NCBI GenBank assembly: GCA_963720775.1
Contig: CAVRGR010000005.1
Span: forward strand, 1-64,000
Direction of reading: 5' to 3'
From: JAENVT01 sp963720775
Lineage (GTDB): Bacteria > Actinomycetota > Acidimicrobiia > Acidimicrobiales > Ilumatobacteraceae
DNA length: 64,000 bases
Position 1 is the first letter of the stretch. Every line of letters begins with the position of its first letter. A program made the translations under genes and the position numbers. Of this stretch, positions 45,188 through 53,820 are shown piece by piece. The notes under the pieces were generated by a model. That model was given only the letters and a program-made list of their open reading frames with translations, was not told the origin of the DNA and did not search any database.

Positions 45188-47223
45188 GCGCCACATTCGC
45201 CGCCCCTACCGTCACGGCCGCACTCGCTTTGGAAGACCTCGAGGTCGTCTACACCGTGCGCGGCATCGATCGCGCCGTGCTGCGCGGCGTGTCGTTCAGC
45301 ATCGCGCCAGGCGAGGCGTACGGCCTGGTCGGCGAGAGCGGCTGCGGCAAGTCCACCACGGCCTACGCAGCGCTGCGTTACCTGCCGCGCAACGGCAAGA
45401 TCGTGGGCGGCCGCGTACTGGTGGCCGGTGACGACGTCACCGGGATGACCACCTCGCAATTGCTGCGCTTTCGGGCCACCGAGGCATCGATGGTGTACCA
45501 AGACCCGGCGCAGGCGATGAACCCGTCGCTCAAGATCGGCCGCCAACTCATCGAGAGCTTCACCTTGCTCGGCCAGTCCAAGCCCGATGCCAAGAAGTCG
45601 GCGCTCGAGGCGCTTCGGCGGGTGCAAATTGCGGATCCTGTTCGTGTGATGGACCGCTATCCGTTCCAGCTCTCCGGTGGGATGCAGCAACGCGTGGTCA
45701 TTGCCATGGCGTTGGCCTGCGACCCCAAGCTCCTCGTGCTCGACGAGCCGACCACGGGCCTCGACGCCACGGTCGAGGCGGAGGTGCTCGATCTGGTTCG
45801 GGTGCTGCGCAAGGAGAGCAGCGCGGCCGTGCTGCTGATCGCTCACAACCTTGGCATCATCCGCTCGTTGTGCGACCGGGTCGGTGTGATGTACGCCGGG
45901 CGCATCGTCGAGGAAGGCCCCAGCCACGAGGTGTTCGACGACCCTCAGCACCCCTACACGGTGGGCCTGCTCCGCTCGCTGCCCCGGCGCGGGGTGCGCA
46001 AGACCGAGCGGGCCCTCGCCACCATCCCGGGCATCCTTCCACTCATCGGCAGCAACTTGCCGACCTGTGTGTTCGTCGATCGCTGCCCGCTGGCCGATGA
46101 TCGGTGCCGCAACGAGGTGCCTCCCGTGGTTCCAGTCGGCACTGCCGGTGTCCGTTTCACCCGGTGCCATCACCCTGACCGCATCCCCGAACTGGTGGAA
46201 GCGTCGCCGGAGGTGCCGATCGCCATCCTCGCCCCGTCGGAGGCCAACCCCGAGGTGCTGGAGCTGACACACCTGTCGAAGACGTTCCGGCAACGCAATG
46301 TCGACGTGCCGGCGCTCGTCGACGTCGATCTCCAACTCGCGGAGGGCGAAACGCTCGGCATCGTGGGCGAGTCGGGTTCGGGCAAGTCCACCCTCGCCAA
46401 GACGATCCTCGGCATCGAGTCGGCCGACAGCGGTGGCGACGTGTCGCTCGACGGCCACACGGTCGCACCCAACACCACGTCGCGCAGCACCGACGACAAG
46501 CGCGCCATGCAGATGGTGTTCCAGAATCCCGACTCGGCCCTCAATCGCAGCTGGTCCGTTCGCCGCATCCTGATGCGCAGTGTCGAGAAGCTCACCGGCA
46601 TCAAGGGCGACGCGGCCAATCCGCGCGTCGAGGCTCTCGCCGCTCATCTGCGGCTCACACCGCGTCATCTCGACCTCAAGCCACGCCAGCTCTCGGGTGG
46701 GCTGAAGCAGCGCGTTGCGATCGCCCGCGCCTTCGCCGGTGACCCGCGCATCGTGGTGTGCGACGAGCCGACGAGTGCGCTCGATGTTTCGGTGCAGGCG
46801 GCCATCCTCAACCTGCTCGCCGACCTGCAGGCCGACGAGAAGACCAGCTACGTCTTCATCACCCACGACATGGGCGTCGTGCGTTATCTGGCCGACCGCA
46901 TCGCGGTGATGTACCTCGGTCGCATCCAGGAGGTGGGGCCCACTGACGATGTGTTCAACGGGCCCAATCACCCGTACACCGAAGCATTGTTGTCGGCCAT
47001 CCCGAGTGTCGACGGCGAGCCGACGTCGCGAATCCGCCTCGAGGGTGAGATTCCTTCGCCGGCCAATCCACCGTCGGGCTGTGTGTTCCACCCGCGGTGC
47101 CCGCGTGCCATCGCCGGTGTCTGCGAAGTGACCGAGCCGCCGCTGCTCGAGGTCGCTCCGGACCACGCGATGCGGTGTCACATCCCGATCGACGAGCTCC
47201 GGCGCCTGCAGCGCAAGACCTGA
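45184..47223 (+). CDS. fused DppD-DppF ATP-binding protein of the ABC importer
   Basis: This encodes 679 residues, two full ATPases in one chain. The first module (about 14-330) has Walker A GESGCGKST, signature LSGGMQQRV, Walker B LLVLDEPTTGLD and the C-terminal oligopeptide-transporter cysteine region (PTCVFVDRCPLADDRC). The second (about 360-679) has GESGSGKST, LSGGLKQRVAIARAF, IVVCDEPTSALD and SGCVFHPRCPRA. The cysteine-rich tails can bind [4Fe-4S] in some Opp/Dpp ATPases. The start GTG 45184 overlaps the permease stop. With the other three genes it makes a complete importer. Confidence 0.92.
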   Translation: MSATFAAPTVTAALALEDLEVVYTVRGIDRAVLRGVSFSIAPGEAYGLVGESGCGKSTTAYAALRYLPRNGKIVGGRVLVAGDDVTGMTTSQLLRFRATEASMVYQDPAQAMNPSLKIGRQLIESFTLLGQSKPDAKKSALEALRRVQIADPVRVMDRYPFQLSGGMQQRVVIAMALACDPKLLVLDEPTTGLDATVEAEVLDLVRVLRKESSAAVLLIAHNLGIIRSLCDRVGVMYAGRIVEEGPSHEVFDDPQHPYTVGLLRSLPRRGVRKTERALATIPGILPLIGSNLPTCVFVDRCPLADDRCRNEVPPVVPVGTAGVRFTRCHHPDRIPELVEASPEVPIAILAPSEANPEVLELTHLSKTFRQRNVDVPALVDVDLQLAEGETLGIVGESGSGKSTLAKTILGIESADSGGDVSLDGHTVAPNTTSRSTDDKRAMQMVFQNPDSALNRSWSVRRILMRSVEKLTGIKGDAANPRVEALAAHLRLTPRHLDLKPRQLSGGLKQRVAIARAFAGDPRIVVCDEPTSALDVSVQAAILNLLADLQADEKTSYVFITHDMGVVRYLADRIAVMYLGRIQEVGPTDDVFNGPNHPYTEALLSAIPSVDGEPTSRIRLEGEIPSPANPPSGCVFHPRCPRAIAGVCEVTEPPLLEVAPDHAMRCHIPIDELRRLQRKT

Positions 47224-47236
47224 TCGGGTAAGTGCC

Positions 47237-47476
47237 TCAATCGCTGACGAGGCGGTCGACGGTCGTGTCCCGTCGTGCGGTGTGCCAGCGGTGGCAACCG
47301 GCTTCGTGGAACCAACGCTCGGTCTGAACACCATCGGCGTTCGTGAACATCCAGACGCGATCGAGGTCGCGATCGCGCTCATCGGTGAGCCGCGCCGGTG
47401 GGTCGGGGATCTCGCCGCCGAAGCGGAACTCCTCCACTGCACGCGGGCCGCAATGAGGGCAGATGATGGTGAGCAT
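47237..47476 (-). CDS. soxD: sarcosine oxidase delta subunit
   Basis: This encodes 79 residues. The zinc-binding pattern CPHCG near the N-terminus and WFHEAGCHRW near the C-terminus define SoxD, a small structural subunit of heterotetrameric sarcosine oxidase. RPARLTDERDRDLDRVWMF-like residues in between match the family. Its ATG overlaps the soxB stop by one base (TGATG), so it is last in the soxA-G-B-D run. It ends 13 bases from the convergent ABC ATPase gene. Confidence 0.9.
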   Translation of the reverse strand: MLTIICPHCGPRAVEEFRFGGEIPDPPARLTDERDRDLDRVWMFTNADGVQTERWFHEAGCHRWHTARRDTTVDRLVSD

Positions 47477-48684
47477 CAGCGCGTTCCTGTCGATCCCTGG
47501 TCGGCCATCGGATGATCGGCGGCGAACCGTGACAAGGCGAAGGGAGCGATGAGGTCGGGCGTGCGCCCAGTGGCGATCAACTCGGCCATCTGTTCGCCTC
47601 CTGCCGGAATCCCCTTGAACCCCCAGGTACCCCAACCCGTGGAGATGACCAGCCCGTCGACCCCGGTGAGGCCCATGATCGGAGAGAAGTCGGCGGAGAT
47701 GTCGCACCGGCCGGTCCACTGCCGCAGGATCTTGAGGTTGCGCACGAATGGCAGCAGGTACGCCATCTTGAGCGAACACGACTGGAGGAACTGGAACGAC
47801 GACTGCCGCGAATAGCTCGATTCGCGCTCGAACTCGTGGCCGATCAGCATCTGCCCCCGTGCTGTTTGCGAGACGTAGCACAGCAGGTCGGTCGACGAGA
47901 CGATCGGTCCGAGGCCCTGCGAGTAGCCGTTGGTGACGAATGCTTGCAGCGGATGAGTGCGAACCGGCAGGCGCAACCCGGCGTGGGCGGCGATCGTCGA
48001 GACATCGCCGCCGACGGCACTCATCACCACCCCGGCGGAGATGTCGCCGCGCGAGGTCTTCACGCCCACGACGCGATCGCCGTCGCGAAGCAGGCCGGTG
48101 ACCGCGGTGCCCTGTAGCACGTGAACGCCGCGGCGCATCGCTCCTTGGGCGTAGGCCCACACGACGCGATCGTGCCGGGCCGTGGAGCCGGGAACGTGGA
48201 ACGATGCGCCCAACACCGGGTAGCGTCCGCCGCCGGTGAGGTCGATCTGCGGGCACAGCCGCTTGATCTCCATCGGGTCGATCAGGGCCGTCTCGACGCC
48301 GCAGGCGTTGTTGAGCTGAACCCGCGATCGTTCGGCGCGCATGCCCGACTCGGTGTGAGCCATCCAGATGAGGCCCTTGTTGGCGTGCATGATCCAGCAG
48401 CCGGTCTCCGCTTCCAGGTTGCGGTACAGGTCCACGCTGTGACTGTAGAAGCGGATCGACTCCGGGATTCCGTAGTTGGCGCGGATGATCGTCGTGTTGC
48501 GCCCGGAGTTGCCCGAGCCGATGTAGTCGGCCTCGACCACTGCCACGTTGGTGATCCCGTGGCGGGTGGCCAAGTAGTACGCGGTTGCCAGGCCGTGGCC
48601 GCCACCGCCGATGATCACGACGTCGTAGCTCGCCTTCGGCTCGTGCCACGTGAGCTCGAGCAGTGTCTCGACGAACTCGTTCAC
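47476..48684 (-). CDS. soxB: sarcosine oxidase beta subunit
   Basis: This encodes 402 residues from GTG 48684. The FAD motif VVIIGGGGHGLATAYYLA is followed by GSGNSGRNTTIIRANYGIPES, the hallmark of SoxB. Later motifs VGGDVSTIAAHAG, LQAFVTNG and GWGTWGFKGIPAGGEQMAELI also match. SoxB carries the site where sarcosine or another N-methyl amino acid is oxidised and holds FAD plus covalent FMN in known enzymes. It overlaps the preceding small gene by GTGA and soxD by one base. The complex would yield glycine, methylene-THF and H2O2. Confidence 0.9.
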   Translation of the reverse strand: MNEFVETLLELTWHEPKASYDVVIIGGGGHGLATAYYLATRHGITNVAVVEADYIGSGNSGRNTTIIRANYGIPESIRFYSHSVDLYRNLEAETGCWIMHANKGLIWMAHTESGMRAERSRVQLNNACGVETALIDPMEIKRLCPQIDLTGGGRYPVLGASFHVPGSTARHDRVVWAYAQGAMRRGVHVLQGTAVTGLLRDGDRVVGVKTSRGDISAGVVMSAVGGDVSTIAAHAGLRLPVRTHPLQAFVTNGYSQGLGPIVSSTDLLCYVSQTARGQMLIGHEFERESSYSRQSSFQFLQSCSLKMAYLLPFVRNLKILRQWTGRCDISADFSPIMGLTGVDGLVISTGWGTWGFKGIPAGGEQMAELIATGRTPDLIAPFALSRFAADHPMADQGSTGTR

Positions 48685-49056
48685 CAGAGACGCTCCGCCA
48701 GGTCGTCGGCCAAGCTCGCCGAGACGACCAGCAGCACGTGGTCGGGTGCGATCATGATCTTGGCCGGCACCGCGGCGATCAATCCTTGCCCGAGCACTCC
48801 CTCGGCCGGCAGCGGCCATTCGATGTGCCGCCTGACTCCGTCGAACTCAGCGGTCGTCAGGCGCCAGTGAACGAACGCGTACTCGGGTTCGACGATTGCG
48901 AACGGATCGTCGACGATGAGAACCGCTGTGCCGGTGACGATGGCGTCGTCGGGGGCGATGCGCAGGACCGTCCCCCCGAACGCGAGCCGCGACGGCGTCG
49001 ACTGCTACCGGACGGGCAACGACTCGCAAGCCGGTCAGTGGCTCAGGCGCGCGCAC
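48681..49056 (-). pseudogene. small gene in the sarcosine oxidase gamma position, frameshifted in a G6 run
   Basis: Between soxA and soxB a frame opens at GTG 49056 (GGAAGG ribosome site) reading PLTGLRVVARPVAVDAVAARVRG; the downstream frame reads TVLRIAPDDAIV onwards to DDLAERLW, ending in a TGA that overlaps soxB. The downstream frame has no start codon of its own after its TAG. Joining the two needs removal of one base at the six-G run (48972-48977 on the plus strand shows CCCCCC). The joined product is about 124 residues, shorter than the usual SoxG of about 200. Position and the C-terminal pattern suggest a reduced soxG; the frameshift may be a sequencing error. Confidence 0.55.
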
Positions 49057-51226
49057 GAGCACCTTCCGGGTCGTAGAACGGAGGGTCGGTGACGGTTGCC
49101 TGGCGGTCGTCGATGGTCAGTGTGTCGGCGAACGGCGTGTGCTTCTGCCAGCCGAGCATCACGGTCTTGCCCAGCCCTGGCGACTGGAAGCTCGACGTGA
49201 CATGACCGACGATCTCGCCACCGACCCAGATCGGCGCTCCCTCGACGGGTGCCGGTCCTTCCATGGTCATGCCGAACAGGCGACGACGATCGTCGAGGTC
49301 GGCGGTGCGCAACAACGCGGTGCGGCCGATGAAGTCGGCCTTGTCGAGCTTCACGGCCCAGTCCATGCCGAGGCGACGGGGCGTCGAATCCATCTCGGTG
49401 TCCATCCCGACGATCACGTGGCCTTTCTCCAGGCGCAGGGCGAAGAGAGCCTGCAATCCGTGAGGCCGAACGCCGAGATCGCTACCGGCAGTCATCAGGG
49501 CCTGCCACAGCTCGACCGAATGAGTGCGCGGGTGGTGCAGTTCGAAGCTGGCCTCGCCGGTGAACGACAACCGCAGCACGTGGCACGGAATTCCGGCAAC
49601 GTCGGCGTGGACGTGTTGCAGGAAGCGCGGCGGTTCGTCGAGCCCGACGCGGCGAAGGAGCTCGGCGGCCAGGGGCCCGGTGACGTTGATCGCGCCGAGC
49701 GCCAGCGTGCGGTCGAGAACGTGGACGTCGAGTCCCCACGACTCGATCCAGTCGCGGATCCAGGCCTCGGCGAACGACGCGCCACCCGACGTGAAGGTGA
49801 GCACGAACCGATCGTTGCCTTCGCTTCCCGGTTCGCGACAGACCATGCCGTCGTCGATGAGATGACCGCGCTCGTTGAGCAGCAGGACGTAGCGACTGCG
49901 GCCGGGGCGGATGTCGTGGACGGTCGTCGGGTAGATCCGCTCCAACGCTTCGACGACATCGGGACCCGACACGATCATCTTGCCGAGCGTCGACACGTCG
50001 CCGAGCGACACGCCTTCACGAACAGCCCAGTACTCGTCGAGGAAGTCGCCGTAGTTCCACGGCCGCCACCAGCCACCGAAACGATCCATGCGCGCCCCGT
50101 GGGCGATGTGCTGATCGTGCAGGGCAGTGCGCCGGAACGGATCGAGGAACATGTCTGCGGCCGCTTCGCCGATCGTCAACTGACGCGAGGCCGGCCGCCC
50201 GGTGAACGGCGCAGTGGGTTGGCCCGACTTGGTGGCGACGAACGCACGAAGATGCGGCATGCACACGCCGCCCTGGCAGGTTCCCGTTCCGCAGAGCGCG
50301 GCGCGCTTGACCAGCTCGATGTGCTGGAACCCCTTGTCCCACACCATCTGCAGATCGTCGACGGTCACCTTCGAACACGGGCATACGACGCCGGCGGTAG
50401 GGCAGGGCGGCAGCTCGAAGTTGGACGCCGCTGAACCGGCGGCCTGAACATGTGGGTCGCTGACCATGCGCGCCAGCAGGTCGCGTGGTGAGGTGTGTCG
50501 GGCCGCGACCACCACCGAGTTGCACGGGGACGAGATGCCGTCGTCGGTGACGACTCCGGTCACTTGTCCATCGGCACCTTCGATGGCGGCAAGGTGCTCG
50601 AGATCGACCGTCGCCACGACTCCGAGGTCGACACCGCCGGCGGTGAGCATCTCTGCGGCGCCGGCCGTGTAGATCCCGCGGAGCATGTTGCCCTCGCAGA
50701 CTGGATGCACCTCGGCGGCCCCGGTGGCGATGACCACGTCGTGGGCGTGCACGTGGAGCATGTCGCCGTTTACCAGCCGGGCGATCACCACCGGGCCCGG
50801 GTAGACGCCGACCACGTTGTGACCCAACTCGCCGGCCAGCACCGTGACGTCGCGGCCATCCCCGCGCGCCGCGTCTGCTGCAGTTGTGCCCGAGTTTCCC
50901 CCTCCGATGACCACGACGTCGGCGCGTTCGCGCCGTACCGAGGCCGGCGTGTGGCTCGGTGACGCGACCGGGTTGATCGGCGGTTCGAGGTGCAGCGGGG
51001 GAGCGCCGACTGCGGGATGCCGTTTCACTCGCAGGCCCGGCTGCGCCGCCGTGAGGCACGTGCGCGTGAAGGCAACGCCGTCGATCTCGGCGCAGCAGTT
51101 GCCACAATCGCCGGCCAAGCACAGCGTGCCCCCATGTTGCGGATGCTGGCCGGCGCGGACGATCGCCATCACGACCGAATCGCCTTCGGTGTACTCGATG
51201 GGCTGGTCGTCGACCACGATGCGCAT
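49043..51226 (-). CDS. soxA: compact sarcosine oxidase alpha subunit-like protein with [2Fe-2S] motif
   Basis: This encodes 727 residues, against about 965 for classical SoxA. Domain order: Fer2_4-like (1-70) with C36-x4-C41-x2-C44-x12-C57, a shortened nucleotide-binding domain (VVVIGGGNSGTTAADAAR, then DVVIATGAAEVHPV), a BFD-like segment (CPCSKVT and CGTGTCQGGVC), then GcvT and GcvT-C domains (from about 390) for methylene transfer to THF. The cysteines are lost in classical SoxA but kept in relatives such as hydrogen cyanide synthase and D-amino acid/proline dehydrogenases. ATG 51226 lies nine bases behind TACAGT. It is first in the A-G-B-D order, unlike the usual B-D-A-G. Confidence 0.82.
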   Translation of the reverse strand: MRIVVDDQPIEYTEGDSVVMAIVRAGQHPQHGGTLCLAGDCGNCCAEIDGVAFTRTCLTAAQPGLRVKRHPAVGAPPLHLEPPINPVASPSHTPASVRRERADVVVIGGGNSGTTAADAARGDGRDVTVLAGELGHNVVGVYPGPVVIARLVNGDMLHVHAHDVVIATGAAEVHPVCEGNMLRGIYTAGAAEMLTAGGVDLGVVATVDLEHLAAIEGADGQVTGVVTDDGISSPCNSVVVAARHTSPRDLLARMVSDPHVQAAGSAASNFELPPCPTAGVVCPCSKVTVDDLQMVWDKGFQHIELVKRAALCGTGTCQGGVCMPHLRAFVATKSGQPTAPFTGRPASRQLTIGEAAADMFLDPFRRTALHDQHIAHGARMDRFGGWWRPWNYGDFLDEYWAVREGVSLGDVSTLGKMIVSGPDVVEALERIYPTTVHDIRPGRSRYVLLLNERGHLIDDGMVCREPGSEGNDRFVLTFTSGGASFAEAWIRDWIESWGLDVHVLDRTLALGAINVTGPLAAELLRRVGLDEPPRFLQHVHADVAGIPCHVLRLSFTGEASFELHHPRTHSVELWQALMTAGSDLGVRPHGLQALFALRLEKGHVIVGMDTEMDSTPRRLGMDWAVKLDKADFIGRTALLRTADLDDRRRLFGMTMEGPAPVEGAPIWVGGEIVGHVTSSFQSPGLGKTVMLGWQKHTPFADTLTIDDRQATVTDPPFYDPEGARARA

Positions 51227-51310
51227 GCTTGGCCGACTGTAGCGAATCGGCCATTCCCGGCGCGATTGTGCTGTGAATGAAATCGGAGGCGCGCCTGCGA
51301 AACTGGGTTC

Positions 51311-51847
51311 ATGGACCCTTTGGCCTTCCATCGTGAGGCGTTGGACGTCGCTCAACGCGTCGTCGACAAGATCGATCCATCGCAGTTCGAACTACCGACA
51401 CCCTGCGACGAGTGGAACGTCCGACAAGTGCTCGAGCACATCATCGGTGGCAACCGCCGCGTCGCCGGCAACTCCGCCCACGAAGGCGAGGACGTGATCG
51501 GCGACGACCTTTCCGCCTCCTACGCGGATTCTGCGGAAGGTGCCGCCGCGGCGTTCGAGGCTGACGGTGGCCTGGATCGCACCTACCTGTTGAAGATCGG
51601 CGAGTTTCCTGGGCACTTCGCTGTACGCGCCCGGTCGACCGACCAGTTGGCCCACGCCTGGGATCTCGCCAGGGCCACCGGCATGTCGACCGATCTGGCC
51701 CCGGATCTCTACGCCACCGCGCTGGAGATCCTGCAGACCCGGTTCGCCACCGTGGGTCGCAGCGAGTCGTTCGCCGACGAGAAGCAGGCGCCACCGCATG
51801 CCACCGCAGCCGACCGCTTCGCCGCTTTCGCCGGGCGGCGAGCATGA
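51311..51847 (+). CDS. TIGR03086-family (DinB/maleylpyruvate isomerase-like) protein
   Basis: This encodes 178 residues of four-helix DinB-like fold. The pattern LPTPCDEWNVRQVLEHIIGGNRR near residue 30 and TDQLAHAWDLARATG near 120 place candidate metal histidines in the usual TIGR03086 positions. Members are abundant in mycothiol-producing actinobacteria and may be thiol-dependent transferases; most have no known reaction. The next gene overlaps by ATGA. Confidence 0.8.
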   Translation: MDPLAFHREALDVAQRVVDKIDPSQFELPTPCDEWNVRQVLEHIIGGNRRVAGNSAHEGEDVIGDDLSASYADSAEGAAAAFEADGGLDRTYLLKIGEFPGHFAVRARSTDQLAHAWDLARATGMSTDLAPDLYATALEILQTRFATVGRSESFADEKQAPPHATAADRFAAFAGRRA

Positions 51848-52587
51848 GCGGGCGCGTCGCCGTCATCACCGGTGCGGGTAGCGGAGTCGGACGCGCGGTG
51901 GCCATCGGCCTCTCCGCCGACGGGTTCGACGTCGTGCTCGCCGGTCGCCGGGTCGAGGCCTTGCGGGAAACGGCGGCGTTGGTTGCGACCGAGTTCTTGG
52001 TGCAGCCGACCGATGTCAGCGAGGTGGCCAGTGTCGACGCGCTGTTCGCGGCGATCGAAGCTCGGTTCGGACGGTTGGATCTGCTGTTCAACAACGCCGG
52101 CGTCGGTGCTCCCGCGGTACCGATGGACGAACTGACCCTCGATCAGTGGCGGCGCGCCGTCGATACCAATCTCACGGGTTCGTTCCTGTGCGCACAACGG
52201 GCGATGGCGATCATGAAGCGTCAGGCGCCACCAGGGGGGCGCATCATCAACAACGGCTCGATTTCGGCGCACACCCCCCGACCGAATTCTGCGCCGTACA
52301 CCGCGACCAAACATGCCATCACCGGGTTGACCAAGTCGATCGCCCTCGACGGCCGCGCGCATGGCATCACGTGCGGGCAGATCGACATCGGCAATGCCGA
52401 AACGCCGATGACGGCGCGCATGGCCGACGGTGTGCTGCAACCCGACGGCAGCCGCCGTGCGGAACCGCGCATGGATGTCGAAGACGCAGCCCGCGCCGTG
52501 CGCTACATGGCGAGCCTTCCCCCCGGCTCCAATGTTCTGTTCCTCACCGTGATGGCTGCCGGAATGCCCTTCGCCGGCCGCGGCTGA
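51844..52587 (+). CDS. short-chain dehydrogenase/reductase
   Basis: This encodes 247 residues. It has TGAGSGVGRAVAIGL for coenzyme binding, LFNNAGVGAP, a serine in INNGSISAH and YTATKHAITGLTKS with the catalytic Tyr-Lys. The C-terminal segment NAETPMTARMADG is typical of actinobacterial SDRs of unknown substrate. It overlaps the TIGR03086 gene (ATGA) and is followed by a 210-base non-coding gap containing an HNH remnant. Confidence 0.85.
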   Translation: MSGRVAVITGAGSGVGRAVAIGLSADGFDVVLAGRRVEALRETAALVATEFLVQPTDVSEVASVDALFAAIEARFGRLDLLFNNAGVGAPAVPMDELTLDQWRRAVDTNLTGSFLCAQRAMAIMKRQAPPGGRIINNGSISAHTPRPNSAPYTATKHAITGLTKSIALDGRAHGITCGQIDIGNAETPMTARMADGVLQPDGSRRAEPRMDVEDAARAVRYMASLPPGSNVLFLTVMAAGMPFAGRG

Positions 52588-52695
52588 GTCGCGCAGCAGT
52601 TGTGGCGCAACCTCGTGTACCACTTGCGATTGTGAACTGGCGCCCCCATACGGGGCCTCCGCCGTCAAACGCTGATCCAACCCGCCCCGATTGCC

Positions 52696-52797
52696 CTAGG
52701 TGTGCCAGTGGCCGGTGGGGTTCGCGCCAGGTTTGGTAGCCGTGTTGTTCCAGCGGTTGTGGCGGGCGCAGACCCGCGCCGCGGACGCACCGGCGAG
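52696..52797 (-). pseudogene. possible C-terminal remnant of a DUF222/HNH endonuclease gene
   Basis: One minus-strand frame reads VCARHNRWNN and, further on, NPTGHWHT before a TAG; the adjacent frame over the same bases reads GYQTWREP. Interleaved, they give the conserved tail of DUF222/13E12-type HNH proteins (CxxHNRW...GYxTWRDPTGHWH). Two compensating indels are needed and no HNH core remains. The rest of the gap 52588-52797 shows nothing else. Confidence 0.35.
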
Positions 52798-53622
52798 TCA
52801 CGGCTTGACGGCTGTGATCACGTGGGCCCGGATCAGTCCGTCGATGTCGGTGGTCCCGAACCGATCACCCACTGCGGCTGCGGCGATGCTGGTGACCTCG
52901 TCCAAGCGGGTTGCATCGCGCGTTTCGATCTCGTTGCGCAGGGGCGTGCCCTGGCAGAGGCCGATCGCCGGATCGATGCACGATGCGGCCCGGCTGCGTG
53001 CCTCGACCGCATCGATCGACAGGTTCATCGAGAACCCGGCTGCGGTGAGCTCGCGACGAATGAGATCGGTGTCGTGGTACCCGTGCGGGGTACGCGCCAG
53101 GAAGCCGGGCGAGTCGTGCGGGAACGCCATCGCGACGGTGTCGTTGACCACCTTCGTCACCTCGTTGTGCTCGATGTCGTCCCACACGCTGAACAACAGA
53201 GTTCCCCCCGAACACAGCACTCGGTGGAGCTCGGCGTACGCCCGCACTCGGTCGGGAAAGAACATCGCGCCGAACTGGCACACGACAGTGTCGAAGCAGC
53301 CGTCGCCAAAGGGCAGGTTCATTGCGTCGGCTTGCCGCCACGTCACCGACTCGCCGCCACCGATCGAGGCGGCGTAGTCGAGCATCGGCTGGTTGAGGTC
53401 TGTGGAGGTGATGGCAGACGCGGCACCCAGGCGAGCGGCGATCGCTCGTGTGGCGACGCCTGTTCCCGCGGCCACCTCGAGCACCGTCCCGGGCCCGATC
53501 GCGGCGACACGGTCGGCCAAGTCATCGGCGTACGGCTGAAAGATCAGCGGGACGAGGAAGCGTTCGTACAACTCGGGGATCGAACCCGCGAACATCAGAT
53601 CCGACTCTTGACGATCGTTCAC
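52798..53622 (-). CDS. class I SAM-dependent methyltransferase
   Basis: This encodes about 274 residues from GTG 53622 (ATG 53595 is the alternative). The SAM motif VLEVAAGTGVATRAIA is followed by TSTDLNQPMLDYA, RQADAMNLPFGDGCFDTVVCQFGAMFF and LFSVWDDIEHN, a complete UbiE/COQ5-like Methyltransf_11 series. The acceptor is unknown. The opening DLMFAGSIPELYERFLVPLIF matches a large actinobacterial group. An NTF2-like gene remnant is divergent from it. Confidence 0.85.
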   Translation of the reverse strand: MNDRQESDLMFAGSIPELYERFLVPLIFQPYADDLADRVAAIGPGTVLEVAAGTGVATRAIAARLGAASAITSTDLNQPMLDYAASIGGGESVTWRQADAMNLPFGDGCFDTVVCQFGAMFFPDRVRAYAELHRVLCSGGTLLFSVWDDIEHNEVTKVVNDTVAMAFPHDSPGFLARTPHGYHDTDLIRRELTAAGFSMNLSIDAVEARSRAASCIDPAIGLCQGTPLRNEIETRDATRLDEVTSIAAAAVGDRFGTTDIDGLIRAHVITAVKP

Positions 53623-53636
53623 CTCCCCAGGATTCC

Positions 53637-53820
53637 ACACAGGCCGAAGCGCGCCACGAGGTGGCGGTCTCGTTCGTCCTGGAGGCACAGCTCCCCACCC
53701 TGGGGGCCGCGCCTGTGGCGACGAAGAGATACATCTGTGGACGTTCGATGCCGATGGCAAGGTCGCCGCCCACCGCACTACGTCGATTCCGCCACGCACG
53801 TCGCCGCGTTCAAAGGCTGA
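53637..53820 (+). pseudogene. degraded SnoaL/NTF2-like gene remnant
   Basis: Successive frames read EARHEVAVSFVLEAQL, then WTFDADGKVAAHR, then HYVDSATHVAAFKG followed by TGA at 53818-53820. Together they match the last half of SnoaL-like (NTF2 fold) proteins, which often end in DGKxxxHxxYxDxAxxxxAF. At least two frameshifts separate the pieces and no N-terminal half is found. The remaining bases up to 54007 contain no other recognisable gene. Confidence 0.45.

Noticed and set aside
47237..48649. Fusion of soxD with a longer upstream frame
   Set aside because: The upstream part is an out-of-frame shadow of soxB; the SoxD motif starts right at ATG 47476, which overlaps the soxB stop.
49043..51226. 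Hydrogen cyanide synthase or D-amino acid dehydrogenase subunit instead of SoxA
   Set aside because: The protein ends in complete GcvT and GcvT-C domains and is followed by soxB and soxD, which those systems lack.
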